In this document: piece by piece, positions 36,201 through 44,184 of the stretch
Layout of the letters: each line of letters starts with the position of its first letter
Position numbering within the stretch: the first letter of the stretch is position 1
Source of the DNA: Strigops habroptila
Lineage: Eukaryota > Chordata > Aves > Psittaciformes > Psittacidae
NCBI RefSeq assembly: GCF_004027225.2
Contig: NC_044278.2
Coordinates: 95,286,743 to 95,350,742, forward strand
Length of the DNA stretch: 64,000 bases
Direction of reading: 5' to 3'
The notes under the pieces: generated by a model
What the model saw: the letters and a program-made list of their open reading frames with translations, nothing else
Database searches by the model: none
Told to the model about the DNA's origin: nothing
Made by a program: the position numbers and the translations under genes

Positions 36201-36314
36201 GTGAAAGCCGGAACTGAACTCACTTGGGATTATGGTTATGAAGCTGGAAGCATGCCAGAGACCGAGATTTCCTGTCAGTGTGGAGTTCAGAAGTGCAGGA
36301 AAAAAACCCTATAG
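18198..36314 (+). CDS. SETDB2: SETDB2, histone-lysine methyltransferase (13 coding exons)
   Basis: Family members (KMT1F/CLLD8) act in the nucleus on histone H3 lysine 9. Coding exons: 18198-18210, 20963-21085, 22487-22552, 23354-23456, 24493-25059, 26306-26425, 27692-27861, 28294-28522, 30065-30149, 31769-31877, 32656-32984, 34190-34278, 36197-36314. All joins are GT-AG and in phase, giving about 706 residues (human 719). Order: N-terminal FEQVQNVL helix (about 20-40), MBD-like domain with the HFQRRHAK and PCGRSLRS motifs (about 150-215), Cys-rich pre-SET (282-360), SET first half with [17 protein letters not shown] (about 367-383), a diverged acidic/Lys-rich insertion (about 395-605), SET second half with GRFLNHSCCPN and [10 protein letters not shown], and post-[14 protein letters not shown]. 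The catalytic and zinc-binding motifs look intact. Start at 18,198 chosen for strong Kozak (AAGATGG). Alternative start 18,180. Tandem splice sites at exons 5 and 9 change length by one residue each. Confidence 0.95.
19706..20207 (-). repeat. CR1 LINE fragment, second subfamily
   Basis: Minus-oriented. The plus strand begins GTCATAGAATCACCTAGGTT and continues through GATCATCAAGTCCAACC, which differs from the other copies here (CTAGTTCCAACCCCCCTGCC). The CCATGGGCAGG box is absent, so it belongs to another CR1 subfamily. It retains traces of the ORF2 C-terminus to about 20,207. Confidence 0.85.
20208..20284. repeat. C-rich degenerate tandem repeat
   Basis: Repeats of a GCCCCACCTTGCC-like unit at the 5' edge of the CR1 fragment (plus strand CCCTGCCCCACCTTGCCTTT, CCCCACCTTGCCCCGCCCC, CACCCCACCTTGCCCCTCCC). 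Probably grew from the CR1 junction. Confidence 0.7.
20963..21085 (+). CDS. SETDB2: SETDB2 coding exon 2
   Basis: Acceptor TTGCATTTCAG, donor GAAG|GTTTGA (weak at +4/+5). Codes DLKTFW, then [20 protein letters not shown] and NGTATNE, one of the best-conserved N-terminal stretches of the family. Enters in phase 1 and leaves in phase 1. Confidence 0.92.
21655..21671. repeat. Poly(T) run of 17
   Basis: Homopolymer in the SETDB2 intron between coding exons 2 and 3. No retroelement body is visible on either side. Confidence 0.8.
22487..22552 (+). CDS. SETDB2: SETDB2 coding exon 3
   Basis: Acceptor TTTTGCACAG, donor AATG|GTATGT. Codes [20 protein letters not shown]; the ALVNEA motif corresponds to human ILVNEA. 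Phase 1 at both ends. Confidence 0.88.
23354..23456 (+). CDS. SETDB2: SETDB2 coding exon 4
   Basis: Acceptor ATTTTTGCAG, donor GAAG|GTCGGT. Codes a poorly conserved polar linker ([20 protein letters not shown] and on). Assigned by phase (1 in, 2 out) and by keeping the frame open between exons 3 and 5 rather than by strong similarity. Confidence 0.75.
23698..24054 (+). repeat. CR1 LINE 3' fragment interrupted by another CR1
   Basis: Plus-oriented CR1 covering 23,698-23,937. The body stops in the GGGGTGGATTAGAT region and resumes at about 24,018 with TATGGTCCCTTCCAACCCAA and the 3' end CCATTCTGTGATT. The inserted part is a short opposite-strand CR1 end (next entry). Confidence 0.87.
23938..24017 (-). 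repeat. Short CR1 3' end inserted into an older CR1
   Basis: About 80 bp in minus orientation: the plus strand begins ATCATAGAATCATAGAATAG and ends near CCTGCCATAGGCAGGGACAT. It is nested within the plus-oriented CR1 and is therefore younger. The result is two opposed 3' ends. Confidence 0.85.
24493..25059 (+). CDS. SETDB2: SETDB2 coding exon 5 (MBD-like domain and start of pre-SET)
   Basis: Largest exon, 567 nt. The acceptor is a NAGNAG tandem (AATAG|CAG), so the exon begins at 24,493 or 24,496; both keep the frame and differ by one residue. It codes the KGENPL...HFQRRHAK...[12 protein letters not shown]...TECNFLFVD region (MBD-like), then [16 protein letters not shown], the [12 protein letters not shown] motif and the first pre-SET cysteines (CDCTDGC). 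Donor ATAG|GTAGGT. Confidence 0.95.
26306..26425 (+). CDS. SETDB2: SETDB2 coding exon 6 (pre-SET)
   Basis: Acceptor TTTTTTTAG, donor GCGG|GTAAGA. Codes [12 protein letters not shown], then [15 protein letters not shown], the central zinc-binding part of pre-SET. Phase 2 at both ends. Confidence 0.94.
27223..27312. repeat. A-rich low-complexity tract
   Basis: CAAA, CAACAA and AAAAACCC units in the SETDB2 intron before coding exon 7. Could be a decayed poly(A) tail or simple-repeat growth. No element body recognised beside it. Confidence 0.75.
27692..27861 (+). CDS. SETDB2: SETDB2 coding exon 7 (end of pre-SET, first SET half)
   Basis: Acceptor CTTCTTGACAG, donor CTCAG|GTAACA. Codes [20 protein letters not shown] (last pre-SET cysteines), then [20 protein letters not shown] and GTFVCTYSG, the cofactor-binding N-terminal SET motif. 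Confidence 0.96.
28294..28522 (+). CDS. SETDB2: SETDB2 coding exon 8 (start of SET insertion)
   Basis: Acceptor CTCTCCAG at 28,293. A second AG four bases later (GCAG) would put a TAA directly in frame, so the first is the productive one. Codes [10 protein letters not shown]..., then a Lys-rich SKKRKLD motif shared with human SETDB2, and acidic/polar sequence of the SET insertion. Donor CCCT|GTAAGT. Confidence 0.92.
30065..30149 (+). CDS. SETDB2: SETDB2 coding exon 9 (SET insertion)
   Basis: Acceptor TTTCTGTACAG, phase 2. Codes [20 protein letters not shown] and FHNHQQKM, parallel to human VIRDPESKTAIFQHNGKKM. The donor is ambiguous: ATG|GTAGTA ends the exon at 30,149, while ATGGTA|GTAAGT ends it at 30,152 and adds one Val. 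The second is closer to the consensus; the first keeps human-like length. Confidence 0.88.
30421..31073 (+). mobile_element. Solo LTR, ERVL-type, in SETDB2 intron
   Basis: Starts TGTCCGGTTTCATCTGGG and ends GGGGTTAAACCACAACA. It is flanked by an exact 5-bp target duplication CTCCC (30,416-30,420 and 31,074-31,078), the size expected for ERVL-class integration. A TATA box (TATATAAA, 30,734-30,741) and a downstream T-rich then (ATT)n tract before the ATTAAACTGTTCTTATCTC phrase are visible. No internal retroviral genes remain, so it is a solo LTR. It has the same orientation as SETDB2 and is interrupted by a CR1 end at about 30,648-30,717. Confidence 0.88.
30648..30717 (-). repeat. CR1 3' end inserted in the ERVL LTR
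   Basis: About 70 bp. The plus strand reads CATAGAATCATAGAATGGTT through GTTCCACCCTCCCCTGCCAC. It breaks the LTR between the GGGATATTC and GAACATCATGCTCAGTATAT phrases, which are nearly contiguous in the related LTR at 47.0-47.6 kb. This dates the CR1 insertion after the LTR. Confidence 0.85.
31769..31877 (+). CDS. SETDB2: SETDB2 coding exon 10 (SET insertion)
   Basis: Acceptor CTGTTTAAAG, donor GAAA|GTAGGT. Codes [20 protein letters not shown] and a Lys-rich tail. Low conservation, placed by phase (0 in, 1 out) and by the Ser/Glu-rich composition expected for this part of the insertion. Confidence 0.8.
32656..32984 (+). CDS. SETDB2: SETDB2 coding exon 11 (end of insertion, second SET half begins)
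   Basis: Acceptor CCATTGACAG, donor TTAAC|GTAAGT. Most of the exon is polar, fast-evolving insertion. The end reads [20 protein letters not shown] plus N, the start of the C-terminal catalytic SET half. The NHS motif is split exactly across this exon and the next. Confidence 0.95.
34190..34278 (+). CDS. SETDB2: SETDB2 coding exon 12 (catalytic NHSCCPN)
   Basis: Acceptor CTGTTTTACAG, donor ACAG|GTGAGG. Codes [20 protein letters not shown] and [10 protein letters not shown], the core of the C-terminal SET half. Phase 0 in, 2 out. Confidence 0.96.
36197..36314 (+). CDS. SETDB2: SETDB2 coding exon 13 (post-SET and stop)
   Basis: Acceptor TTTATTTCTTAG. Codes [20 protein letters not shown], then the post-SET cluster [13 protein letters not shown] and TAG at 36,312-36,314. 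All three post-SET cysteines are present. Confidence 0.97.
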
Positions 36315-36445
36315 GCAAAGCTTTCTTACTGTCAACACATGTACCCGGAGATCTATATGCTGGAAGGGACTACTGCGCAGTGAACAGTACACTTCAGTCT
36401 GTGGAGCTAATTACATTCAATTAAAATGCCTTTCACTTGATCATT
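36315..36445 (+). other. SETDB2: SETDB2 3' UTR with probable poly(A) signal
   Basis: Short 3' untranslated region. ATTAAA at 36,420-36,425 is the nearest poly(A) signal variant after the stop; cleavage would follow about 15-25 bases later. No canonical AATAAA is seen before the LTR at 36,934. Confidence 0.5.
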
Positions 36446-36933
36446 TTTTAAATTTATGTTTAAATGCCACTTTTCTAGTTTACAGAATTAGATCTGTTTG
36501 TCGTAACAACAGGAATCAAAGTTTTCCTAGATAATTTCTGTGCTCTTAGTCTTCATCATTCTCCCCTCCTTTTCATTTGCAAACAGAGTGCTCAGTGCAG
36601 TGGAATAACTCAGGCTGCTGTGCCACATTTTCCCAAAAATCAGAGACATGCCTGATGTAGAGCAACAGTTAGTTGATGTTTTCTGTGCTCTTCCACAAGG
36701 CTGAGTCAGCAAAGCTCAGTTTTCTGACACTCATTATGAATGGAAGTCTCCCTATTTGGGGGCCGAGAATTATTAGAATATACCTAAGCCTGATGGATGC
36801 AGTGGGACAAATAGTCTTGAACAGAGATGAGATTAATCAAAACAGTTTTTCAGAGCTGTCCTTGCTACATAGTGAGCTGGGCAAGTCCTGCTGCTGCAGG
36901 AGAGAAACAACTGGGTTTTGTTGGGTTGCATCC
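36446..36933. other. Intergenic, nothing recognised
   Basis: Between the SETDB2 3' end and the solo LTR. No open frame or repeat identified. The last five bases (CATCC) are the target duplication of the LTR that follows. Confidence 0.45.
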
Positions 36934-37269
36934 TGTCAGGGTCCGACTGGAGAAAACCCCAGTGTCGGGCCCTGTTTCGTTCGTGATCCCAAGAGTGAAA
37001 TTAAGACGCAAACGAGGTCAAGTACTGTAATCGATTAGTTGGTTTATTACAAAAAGACAATTATTAGACAAAAAGGAAATTACTGTAATAAAGGGGACAG
37101 CGATAGAACAGTTTGGAAAAAGAATGGAAATGAAGCAAGGATTCAGGGTGCAGAGAGAGAGAGAGTCACCACCATGGACGCAGCGGTGTCCTGGGGATCC
37201 GTCGTAGTCAGTGGTGGGAGTTCTTCAGGGTTTGTAGTCGGTATCGGAGCAGACTGTCCCCCAAGAGTC

Positions 37270-37460
37270 CGTGGTAGTTGTCGGAGGTGGGTGTCCTAAT
37301 GGAGGTGTCCTTCTAAAGTCATCCCCTCGAAGGTATCCTTGGAGGTGTCCTAATGGAGTTGCCCTCATGGCGATGTCTCATGGAGGGTGTCCCTCAGGGT
37401 TGATAGTAGATATCCGTGGAGAGTGTCCTCACGGAGGTGTCCTTCTGGAGTCATCCTCAT
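37270..37460. repeat. Degenerate GGAGGTGTCC repeat inside the LTR
   Basis: Recurring GGAGGTGTCC/GGAGTCATCC/GGAGGGTGTCC phrases spaced about 20-30 bp apart, in the probable R region of the minus-strand LTR. Units are too diverged for a firm period. Confidence 0.65.
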
Positions 37461-37643
37461 AGCAATGGCTCCCTTTCGTGATGACCTTTTCCCCCTTTTA
37501 TAATGAGTTGGGGGGAGTACCTCTCTTCTTCATGTCATGTATTACACATTCCTGGTGGACTACTTTCCCTGGTCTTGCAGCCAGCTCTTCAACTGCACAT
37601 GTCTGCAGCAATTCTTGGGATGATGGGCAGCAATTCCTCACAC

Positions 37644-37884
37644 CAATCCTTGAGGTAATGGACAGAAGAGTCTTAGCTCTTTCCCGCTTATCCCTCAGGC
37701 AATGGATGGTGGAGTCCCAGTTCAGCTCTTCACACCCTTCTCCCAGGCAATGGATGTTGGAGTCTTATCTCAACTCCTCCCACCCATCTCTGAGACAATG
37801 GATTGGTGGAATTCCATCTCAGCTTCTCATACCAATCTTTGAGACAACGGACAGAGGAGTCTGATTTCAGATCAGTCTCTCACA
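37644..37884. repeat. Minisatellite, about five 48-bp units, in LTR U3
   Basis: The core AATGGA (last copy AACGGA) recurs at 37,657, 37,701, 37,749, 37,797 and 37,846, giving steps of 44, 48, 48 and 49 bp. Each core is followed by a TGGAGTC-like word and a TCAGCTCTTCNCACCCAT-like word. The array reaches the outer edge of the LTR. Confidence 0.8.
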
Positions 37885-37889
37885 CATCC

Positions 37890-40029
37890 GTCTCCATGTT
37901 TATGACACAGAGAGAAGTCCTTGAGAAATCCAGTGTGCCTCATTTCAGTGCTGCGTTGTGTAGTGGAGGACAGAATCCTTGCCGTGTGGTTTGTTGGTAA
38001 GAGAGAAACAAGCCACATGAGGTAACACTGAGTGCAGATGCAGGAGGTGGCTCTGAAACGGAGCAAGGGATGGGTGTGCAGAGGTGTGGAGTTGGAATGT
38101 GTTGGAGCCTTGCGCAAAGAAGGTGATGTCGCAGACCGCTTGAAGAACCAGCGCCAAAGGTATCAGCACAAGTGGTTTCATTGAAGTAAGATGTTGTGAA
38201 AATGAGATGAGATGAAGTTCGATGGCAAGGTTCACTCTTACTTATTGCAGAGAGAGGATATAATAATGATTCAAAGTTACTAAGACAAAATCTAGTGCAC
38301 TATGATATGAGGTTGTGTGTGATACTGGTCACATACCAAAGATCTGCAGTTGGTAAGGGGTCTCTCAGCCTCGAGGAGTAACTTTTAGAGGTGTTCCAGC
38401 TCAAGAGAAGATCACCATTGTGCAGCCAGCTGCTTAGCAGGGAGAGCTCAAAGAAGGCTCACTTCAGGCTGTCGTATTCATGGAATAAAGTGGTTGGCTT
38501 GCAGTCAGATTACATGTTATGGAAAAGGTAAACATGAGACTCCTTGTACCCACAACATTCTTTGTTCCTTGATAAATGAGTCTTGGAAGAACCACCTGCT
38601 ATTCATGTGTTAATTGCACAGCAGGTGTTGGTTTCCAAGCCCATATGCATCAGTGCTCACCATGTCACCCTGTTCCTGTGGGGGTTTTCAGAGAACAGGT
38701 TGGAAATAGAGAAGTTTTTGGCCTGGTTGTGGCTGAAGCCTTTGCTTCCTTTGGACACTGAACCAAACTACCACAAGTTTGGTCAAGAGTCAAGGGCATC
38801 CATCACAGATGGATTTAAAGCTGGCCCCGCAGCTCACCTTACCTTCACTTCCTGAATTTGTGGAGGTCATGCACAGCAGACCACATGGAACTGGGTGTTG
38901 GAATTTGTTCGGCCATTAGCAGGTTTTGTCATTGGATTTCCCGTTTTACAGAGCAGAGAGAAGTGCTGTTTGCAAGAGTTAGTGATGATTTAGGCAATTG
39001 TATATGGGAGAGAAACATGCCTGTGAGACACTGCCGTGGCCTTGGAGTAGAGATTGCAAGCCTATAGCTATACTGCAAACTGAAAGAGAAGCAAGAACCA
39101 GTTCTTGGCCCCGAGGCCATGAGGCGGCAGATGACTTATGTCAATGTGGCTTAGGGTTACTCCTCTTTTAATTGGGCTGCATCTCTGCTGTGTAACTGTG
39201 GAAGAATGTGGTACCTGTGGCCCTAAACTGGTTTTTGAGTTTGTTTTGGATGCTTCAAGTTTAAAAAACATGGAGTTGTGCTGCAACATACAACGCGCTC
39301 GAATTTCTCAGCAGTCTCAGCATGCATGAGGACTGTTTAAGCTTGTTAAAAGTGGACCTTCAATAGAGACAACAGACCTGTAAACCATTCTGCTTTACAA
39401 TGAAACCTCAGCTCGCCTCTCCCATGGCCCTGTTTGAGAGCTTGACATACTGTGGTTCTGATTTTGCCTGAAGCCGCTGATGTTCAAAGAGCTTGCAGAA
39501 TCATTGCACCTGTGTGAAGCAGGAAGAGGAAATGTCTCAGTGGTGTGGAGCTGCTCCCACTATTGCGTACGCTTTGCGTTACCTGATGTGCATTCATCAT
39601 CTGCTGACACGGGCAGCTGGAGGGGATCTGCCCATATATGAGCCGTCAGGTTTACCAGCAAGGAAGCACCAGCAACGCCCCGCAGCGAGGGCCTGTCATG
39701 GTAGGCAGTCTTATATCCGCTGTCGCCCGAGGACAAGCCTGTCTGACCTCCTGACCCAGGGCAGTGCTGACTGGCGCCACTGCGATCGTCCTGTCCTTAA
39801 CGTGCTGGCCAAGTATGAAGCCAGCACAGGGCAGCTGCTGCCCCTCCACAGCGGAGGAGACTAAGCAACACGCCTGATGGCTGCGGGAGGCACACAACCC
39901 TGTCCCAGCCTTTGCTATGCATCTTCTGGACCAGCTGCTTGATCAGATGTCACCCTGCTAGCCCCACGCTGGGCACTGATCCTGACCTCCCCATTACATC
40001 CAGCCCCTCACCCTTTCCTACCTGTCCTG
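37890..40029. other. Intergenic, nothing firmly recognised
   Basis: No convincing exon. GC content rises from about 39,640 toward the PHF11 CpG island. Open frames here (for example a 123-codon one at 39,493-39,864) have no recognisable domain and lie upstream of the promoter. Confidence 0.4.
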
Positions 40030-40560
40030 CCTAAGGGACGTGCAAAAACCAACGGGGACGATGGGAGGATGCAGGATCTCCTCTTCCCCGCGGGAGAAAT
40101 TCCTCGGGACATGGCTGCCCGGCGCCGGCCATCGAGATCGGCGGGCGCGGGTCTCGAACCCGCGATCCCGGGAGCCGGCACTCCCAAAGGCGCGGGGGAT
40201 GGGCCGGGCACCCCTCCCTCGCTCACCCTTGGAGCGGCTGCGCGCCTCTACCGCCCCTCCCCGCCTCAGCCAATCAGCGCCGGGGGGGGGGCAGCACGCG
40301 GAGCCGCGCTCCCGCTGCGCATGCTCGGCGCCGCGGTTGGGCAGGCCCACTTCCGCGCGCGGGAGCGGCGGGGGGAAGCGGCGGGGCGCGGAAGTGCCAG
40401 TGCGTGCGGGCCGGGCGGCGAGCGAGCTGCGGTGCGTGGTGCCCGCCGCCCCGCGGTGAGTCACGCTGCGGGGGTGGGAGAGCGGGGACTGGGGAACACG
40501 GCTGCCGGCGCCCCCTCGGTGGGTCAGCCCTCCCCCCCCTCCGAGTGTCAGTGAATGGGC
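40030..40560 (+). promoter_or_regulatory. PHF11: PHF11 CpG-island promoter and non-coding exon 1
   Basis: GC-rich, TATA-less. CCAAT box at 40,270-40,274 (CAGCCAATCAGC), NRF1-like TGCGCATGCT at 40,316-40,325, ETS-type sites (ACTTCCG about 40,348 and CGGAAGTG about 40,389). The likely first exon ends at 40,455 at the consensus donor CCGCG|GTGAGTCA. The last base G and the GT opening of the exon at 44,929 would form an in-frame Gly codon, but the exon 1 frame has no ATG, so exon 1 is probably untranslated. A tRNA-like T-arm at 40,147-40,163 is listed separately. Confidence 0.75.
40147..40163 (-). promoter_or_regulatory. tRNA-like T-arm / B-box motif
   Basis: Minus strand reads GCGGG-TTCGAGA-CCCGC: a perfect 5-bp stem and 7-base loop with the RNA polymerase III B-box GGTTCGAGACC (complement of 40,150-40,160). 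A GGGAG/CTCCC hairpin lies just 5' of it on the same strand. No matching acceptor stem or A box was found, so it is not a complete tRNA gene. Confidence 0.5.
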
Positions 40561-40740
40561 CGTGCGGGAGCTGAGGGACAGCGGGGCTGTGAGGGCGACC
40601 CCGGGTTTACCTCAGCGGCCGTGGACGTTACCGTGGAGGCACCCCGCGACCAGACCTGCCCGGCGCTGAGCCTCCCGGGCTGGGAAATAGAGCGAGCAGC
40701 AGCCCTGCGAGGCTTAGGGCCGGGGCAGGCCCGACGGGGT

Positions 40741-40879
40741 GACACTGGCAGTGTTCCAGGCCAGGCTGGACGGGGCTTGGAGCAACCTGGTCTAGTGAAA
40801 GGTGTCCCTGCCCGTGGCAGGGGGTTGGAACTGGATGAGCTTTAAGGTCCCTTCCAGCCCAAACTGTGATTCTGTCATC
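40741..40879 (+). repeat. CR1 LINE 3' fragment
   Basis: Plus-oriented, from GGCAGTGTTCCAGGCCAGGC through CCTGCCCGTGGCAGG to the 3' end ACTGTGATTCTGTCAT. Lies in PHF11 intron 1, directly downstream of the CpG island. Confidence 0.88.
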
Positions 40880-41052
40880 TTGTGAAAAGGTAAGAGTTTC
40901 GATCTAATGAGGAACTCTGAAGTCACTCATCACTTGGGTCAAATATGTTAGCATGTACCTTTCTAAAACATTATTTTTTATATATAGTCTTAAAAATTCT
41001 TCCCCTTTAGCGAGTGAAAGGTGATAACAGCGACTGCTTTGGTTTTCTGACT

Positions 41053-41369
41053 AGTGACCGTTGGCTGTCTTGGTCTTGCAGTGGTGCTATAGTGTTACCT
41101 GTCACTTCGAGACCGAGGCACAGCCCTGTTACACTGTGGCTGATCGTGTCTCACTCATAACAACCGAGACACGGAGGTTGTGGTGTGAGTGGGGGGTGTC
41201 GGGGGGTTATGGTGGGCACTCGAGAGGTGCCTACAGCGGTTATGGTGAAGACCACCAACCCCCCCTGGTTATGGTGAGACTATATGGAAGTGGCTCAGTG
41301 ACTGGAATGACCAGTGAGTGACCACCAGTGACCACTGGCTGTCTTGGTCTTGCAGTGATGCTACAGTAA
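41053..41369. repeat. Direct repeat pair of about 42 bp
   Basis: GTGACCGTTGGCTGTCTTGG... at 41,053-41,094 recurs as GTGACCACTGGCTGTCTTGG... at 41,328-41,369, with about five differences over the shared part. The 230 bp between contain three GGTTATGGTG words and AGTGACCACCAGTGACCACT just before the second copy. Possibly a diverged tandem duplication. Confidence 0.65.
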
Positions 41370-44046
41370 GTTCTGAAAGCATTGCAAAGCTGGGTGTGTT
41401 TGTGCTGCTAGTCACTGGGGGGAGAACAGGGAGGGGGCTTGTGTAGGTTATGAGCAGCAGTGCTTCTGTCCCCATGGAATGCAAATGGAGGATACAGTGG
41501 GGGTAATGTGTGTGTCATTTCCTTTCTCCCTACTCCAGGTTATCAAATCCTTGACTATACTGGGGTGAAGAGGAGGGCAGGGCAGGAGCTAGGGCACTGG
41601 GTTTCAGTAGCACGCTGGAAGTCAGGGGACTTGGGTTCTTTTCCTTACTCGTCTGTGATATGCCGAGTGACATTCTGTGCCCTAGTTTCCTTCTGTGTAA
41701 AACGCATGTATTATGTGCACAGATGCTTTCAGAATTGCTTCTGGAGCAGAAATCCTTAGACAAACTGGTCATGTTTCGCAAGGTGTGTTTGGAAGTGGCA
41801 CAGTCCCTGCACACTCAGCAATAATGGTTGCTTCTCTTTTTACTTTCTGTTTCGTTTCTTGTTCTCTTCCATTTTGTCACTGTTGGAAACAAAACCCAAA
41901 CTGCTTCTAGGAAATGGCACAGGTCCTGGAGGAGCAGCCAGAGGCTGTGACCGGTTCTGTCCATCAGCTGCTTCTCCTGTCTTCTGTTTTGCACCTTCAT
42001 TTGCTCTGTTGTTAGTGGAGGGTAGTGGAAGGGCCTCTACCTCTTACACATGAATTAGTCTCCTTTGGTTCCCCCAGTCTGCTTCTGTGTCAGTCAAAGT
42101 GGAAGCTGCTGTGAAGAGCTGCAGAAGGACTTTGTGACAGCCAGTGATTTGACTGTAAAATATCAGGTGAAAATCCATCACTGCAAGTAGAAAATGATGC
42201 CTGAGCAACAGCCATAGCACTGGTACCCTCCATCATATCCGATACCACTTAGGAAAGAGATCTGCGGGGCTATAATACTGCAAAAGTGTCAGCTCCGTGC
42301 TCGGAAGCACAGTCTAAACTGTGATCGAAAATGAAGATTTATTAAAAAAAGAAGATAAAAATACAGAGTGCATCATGACTTTGTACTGCAAATGGTAGGC
42401 CACCATTTTTGAAAGTAATTTTTTCCTCATGGAACATAGCAGGAGTAGAGAAGAGATTGGGTGGAACAGCTTCTGTGCAAGGAAAAACTAAGTTTCAGAT
42501 TCTTCAACCTGAAAAAGAGACAGTAGGAGAAAGAATAACAGATCTATGTTGTCACAAGTGTTACTGGAGGAGCTCAATAAGGAACAATTTCTCACCTTTT
42601 CACACAGATCCTGGGGTCTCCAATGGAATTCAAGAGCAAGCTTAAGACCTGCAAAAGAAGGGTGTTGTTTAGGTGAAATGTTACAGTGTGGAACTGAAAC
42701 CGTGTGCTCTCCCTCCTCACTTGAGAGCAGCCAGCCAGATCCATTGCCCCATTTAGCTCCCAGTAACCTCTCCCTGGCAGTAATGGGTAGCAGAAAGCTG
42801 GGGAAGGGACAGGGCTGAAGCAGTGATCCTGTAGGGGACATGTATCGGTATCGAGCTCAGCGGAGCAGCAGGTGAAGGCTGGCTGCTTCTGTAGTGAGGA
42901 ATGGTCTTTCCACCACCTCAGGATTCCTGCAAAGGTGCTGGAGTAACCCCAAGACTGACCTTGACTGAGTGCCCTCTGTTCTCCTGCAGCACCAGGATTT
43001 CTTCTGAGCCTGTGGGAACACCAGGGACTGTAGACTCTGCCTTCAGCCTCTTCCTCACGAAATTCCCAGAGCCTGTAGAGCTGGATCCTCTGACTGGGCC
43101 TGAGCAGGGCCTATGCATCTGCATCGATTCCAGGTATGAGCTTGCTGCAGAGAACTTCTCCTGAGTTCTAGAGCATTCAAACTCTAGCTTGTTCTGCTTT
43201 CTAATTTAGTTCTGTCTTTGTGTTCTGTTCTGTTTCTAACATTTCCATGCATTTCTGTTCGTTTCCATGGTATTTATTTTGTGCTTAAGTTCTGAGATGG
43301 ACGTAATGGGTATTGGAACTTGGTCACTATCCTGCCTTGCTTACAAGAGACAGGAGAACAAGGGAAAAAAGCCTCAGATGTGTGGAGACAAAGTCACTTG
43401 CTGTAACTTTAAGATTAAGCAAATTCTTGATGGCAGAGTTAGAGGAAAAAACCAAACCAAACCAATCCCCCCCCAGACAGATCCCCTTCTACTCTGGTGT
43501 TCTTACTTGAGACTGCTTCCTCTGTTTTATGGAAGGGAGATGGGAACTAATGAAAAGAGTGGTTGGCTGTTAAAAGCCACGAAAAGGTTGCGAGATTTGC
43601 TGGATTTTGACATTTCCTGCCCCTTCATTTCCTGCCTGTTTTGTGCTTGGGCCTTGCTGCCTTTCTCACTGGAATAATTTAACTTCAAATCTTCTTACTT
43701 TTTGAAAGTAAAAGCAAACTTTTCTTACGTTATCTTACAGGAGTTTGTGCTGTCAGAGGTGACGTCTCCAGCAAAGGGCAGGTTGGAGTATCACACCTTG
43801 TAGGAGTGGGAAGTTGTTGAAGATTTCTGCAGTGGTCTTGCACGGAAACCACAGATAAAGTAAAACTTTTGCTCCTACTGAGTGACACTCTCAGCTCCTG
43901 GGGGAGGTGGCTTAAGGCTTATTCGGAAGCATTTAGACTGTTTTGTGGAATAAGTAGCTGGCCTTAACATTTTTCAGCTGCTGGGGGAAAGGAGAGAGAC
44001 TGTGTGAATAAGAATGATAAAGACTTGAGTTGCCCGAACAAGTGGT
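41370..44046. other. PHF11 intron 1, nothing recognised
   Basis: No exon or repeat identified between the direct repeats and the CR1 fragment at 44.05 kb. Confidence 0.4.
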
Positions 44047-44184
44047 GAATGCTCCATCCCTGGCAGTGTTCAGGGCCAGGCTGGACAGAGCCTTGGGTGA
44101 CATGGTCTAGTGTGAGGTGTCCCTGCCCATGGCAGGGGGGTTGGAACTAGATGGTCCTTTCCAACCCTAACTATTCTATGATAT
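44047..44184 (+). repeat. CR1 LINE 3' fragment
   Basis: Plus-oriented, GAATGCTCCATCCCTGGCAG through CCTGCCCATGGCAGGGGGGT to CTATTCTATGATATGG. In PHF11 intron 1. Confidence 0.9.

Larger units (their letters stand above)
36934..37884 (-). mobile_element. Solo LTR on minus strand with internal minisatellites
   Basis: Boundaries from a 5-bp direct repeat CATCC (36,929-36,933 and 37,885-37,889) and TG...CA ends (plus strand TGTCAGGGTCC ... GTCTCTCACA). Read on the minus strand it has U3 first, a TATAAAAG box (complement of 37,495-37,502), then about 450 bp and an AATAAA poly(A) signal (complement of 37,043-37,048), then a short U5. Promoter, poly(A) signal, ends and duplication agree with an LTR. 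I do not recognise the family; no similarity to the ERVL LTRs in this window. Two repetitive arrays lie inside it. Confidence 0.7.

Noticed and set aside
37478-37864. 128-codon frame with repeating SLRQW units
   Set aside because: The protein repeats mirror the 48-bp minisatellite in the LTR and have no start context or homology.
40130-40200. Complete tRNA gene on the minus strand
   Set aside because: The T-arm is perfect but no 7-bp acceptor stem, D-arm or A box fits around it.
40018-40554. Overlapping long frames in the second CpG island
   Set aside because: Same GC effect. None leads in frame into the PHF11 exon at 44,929.
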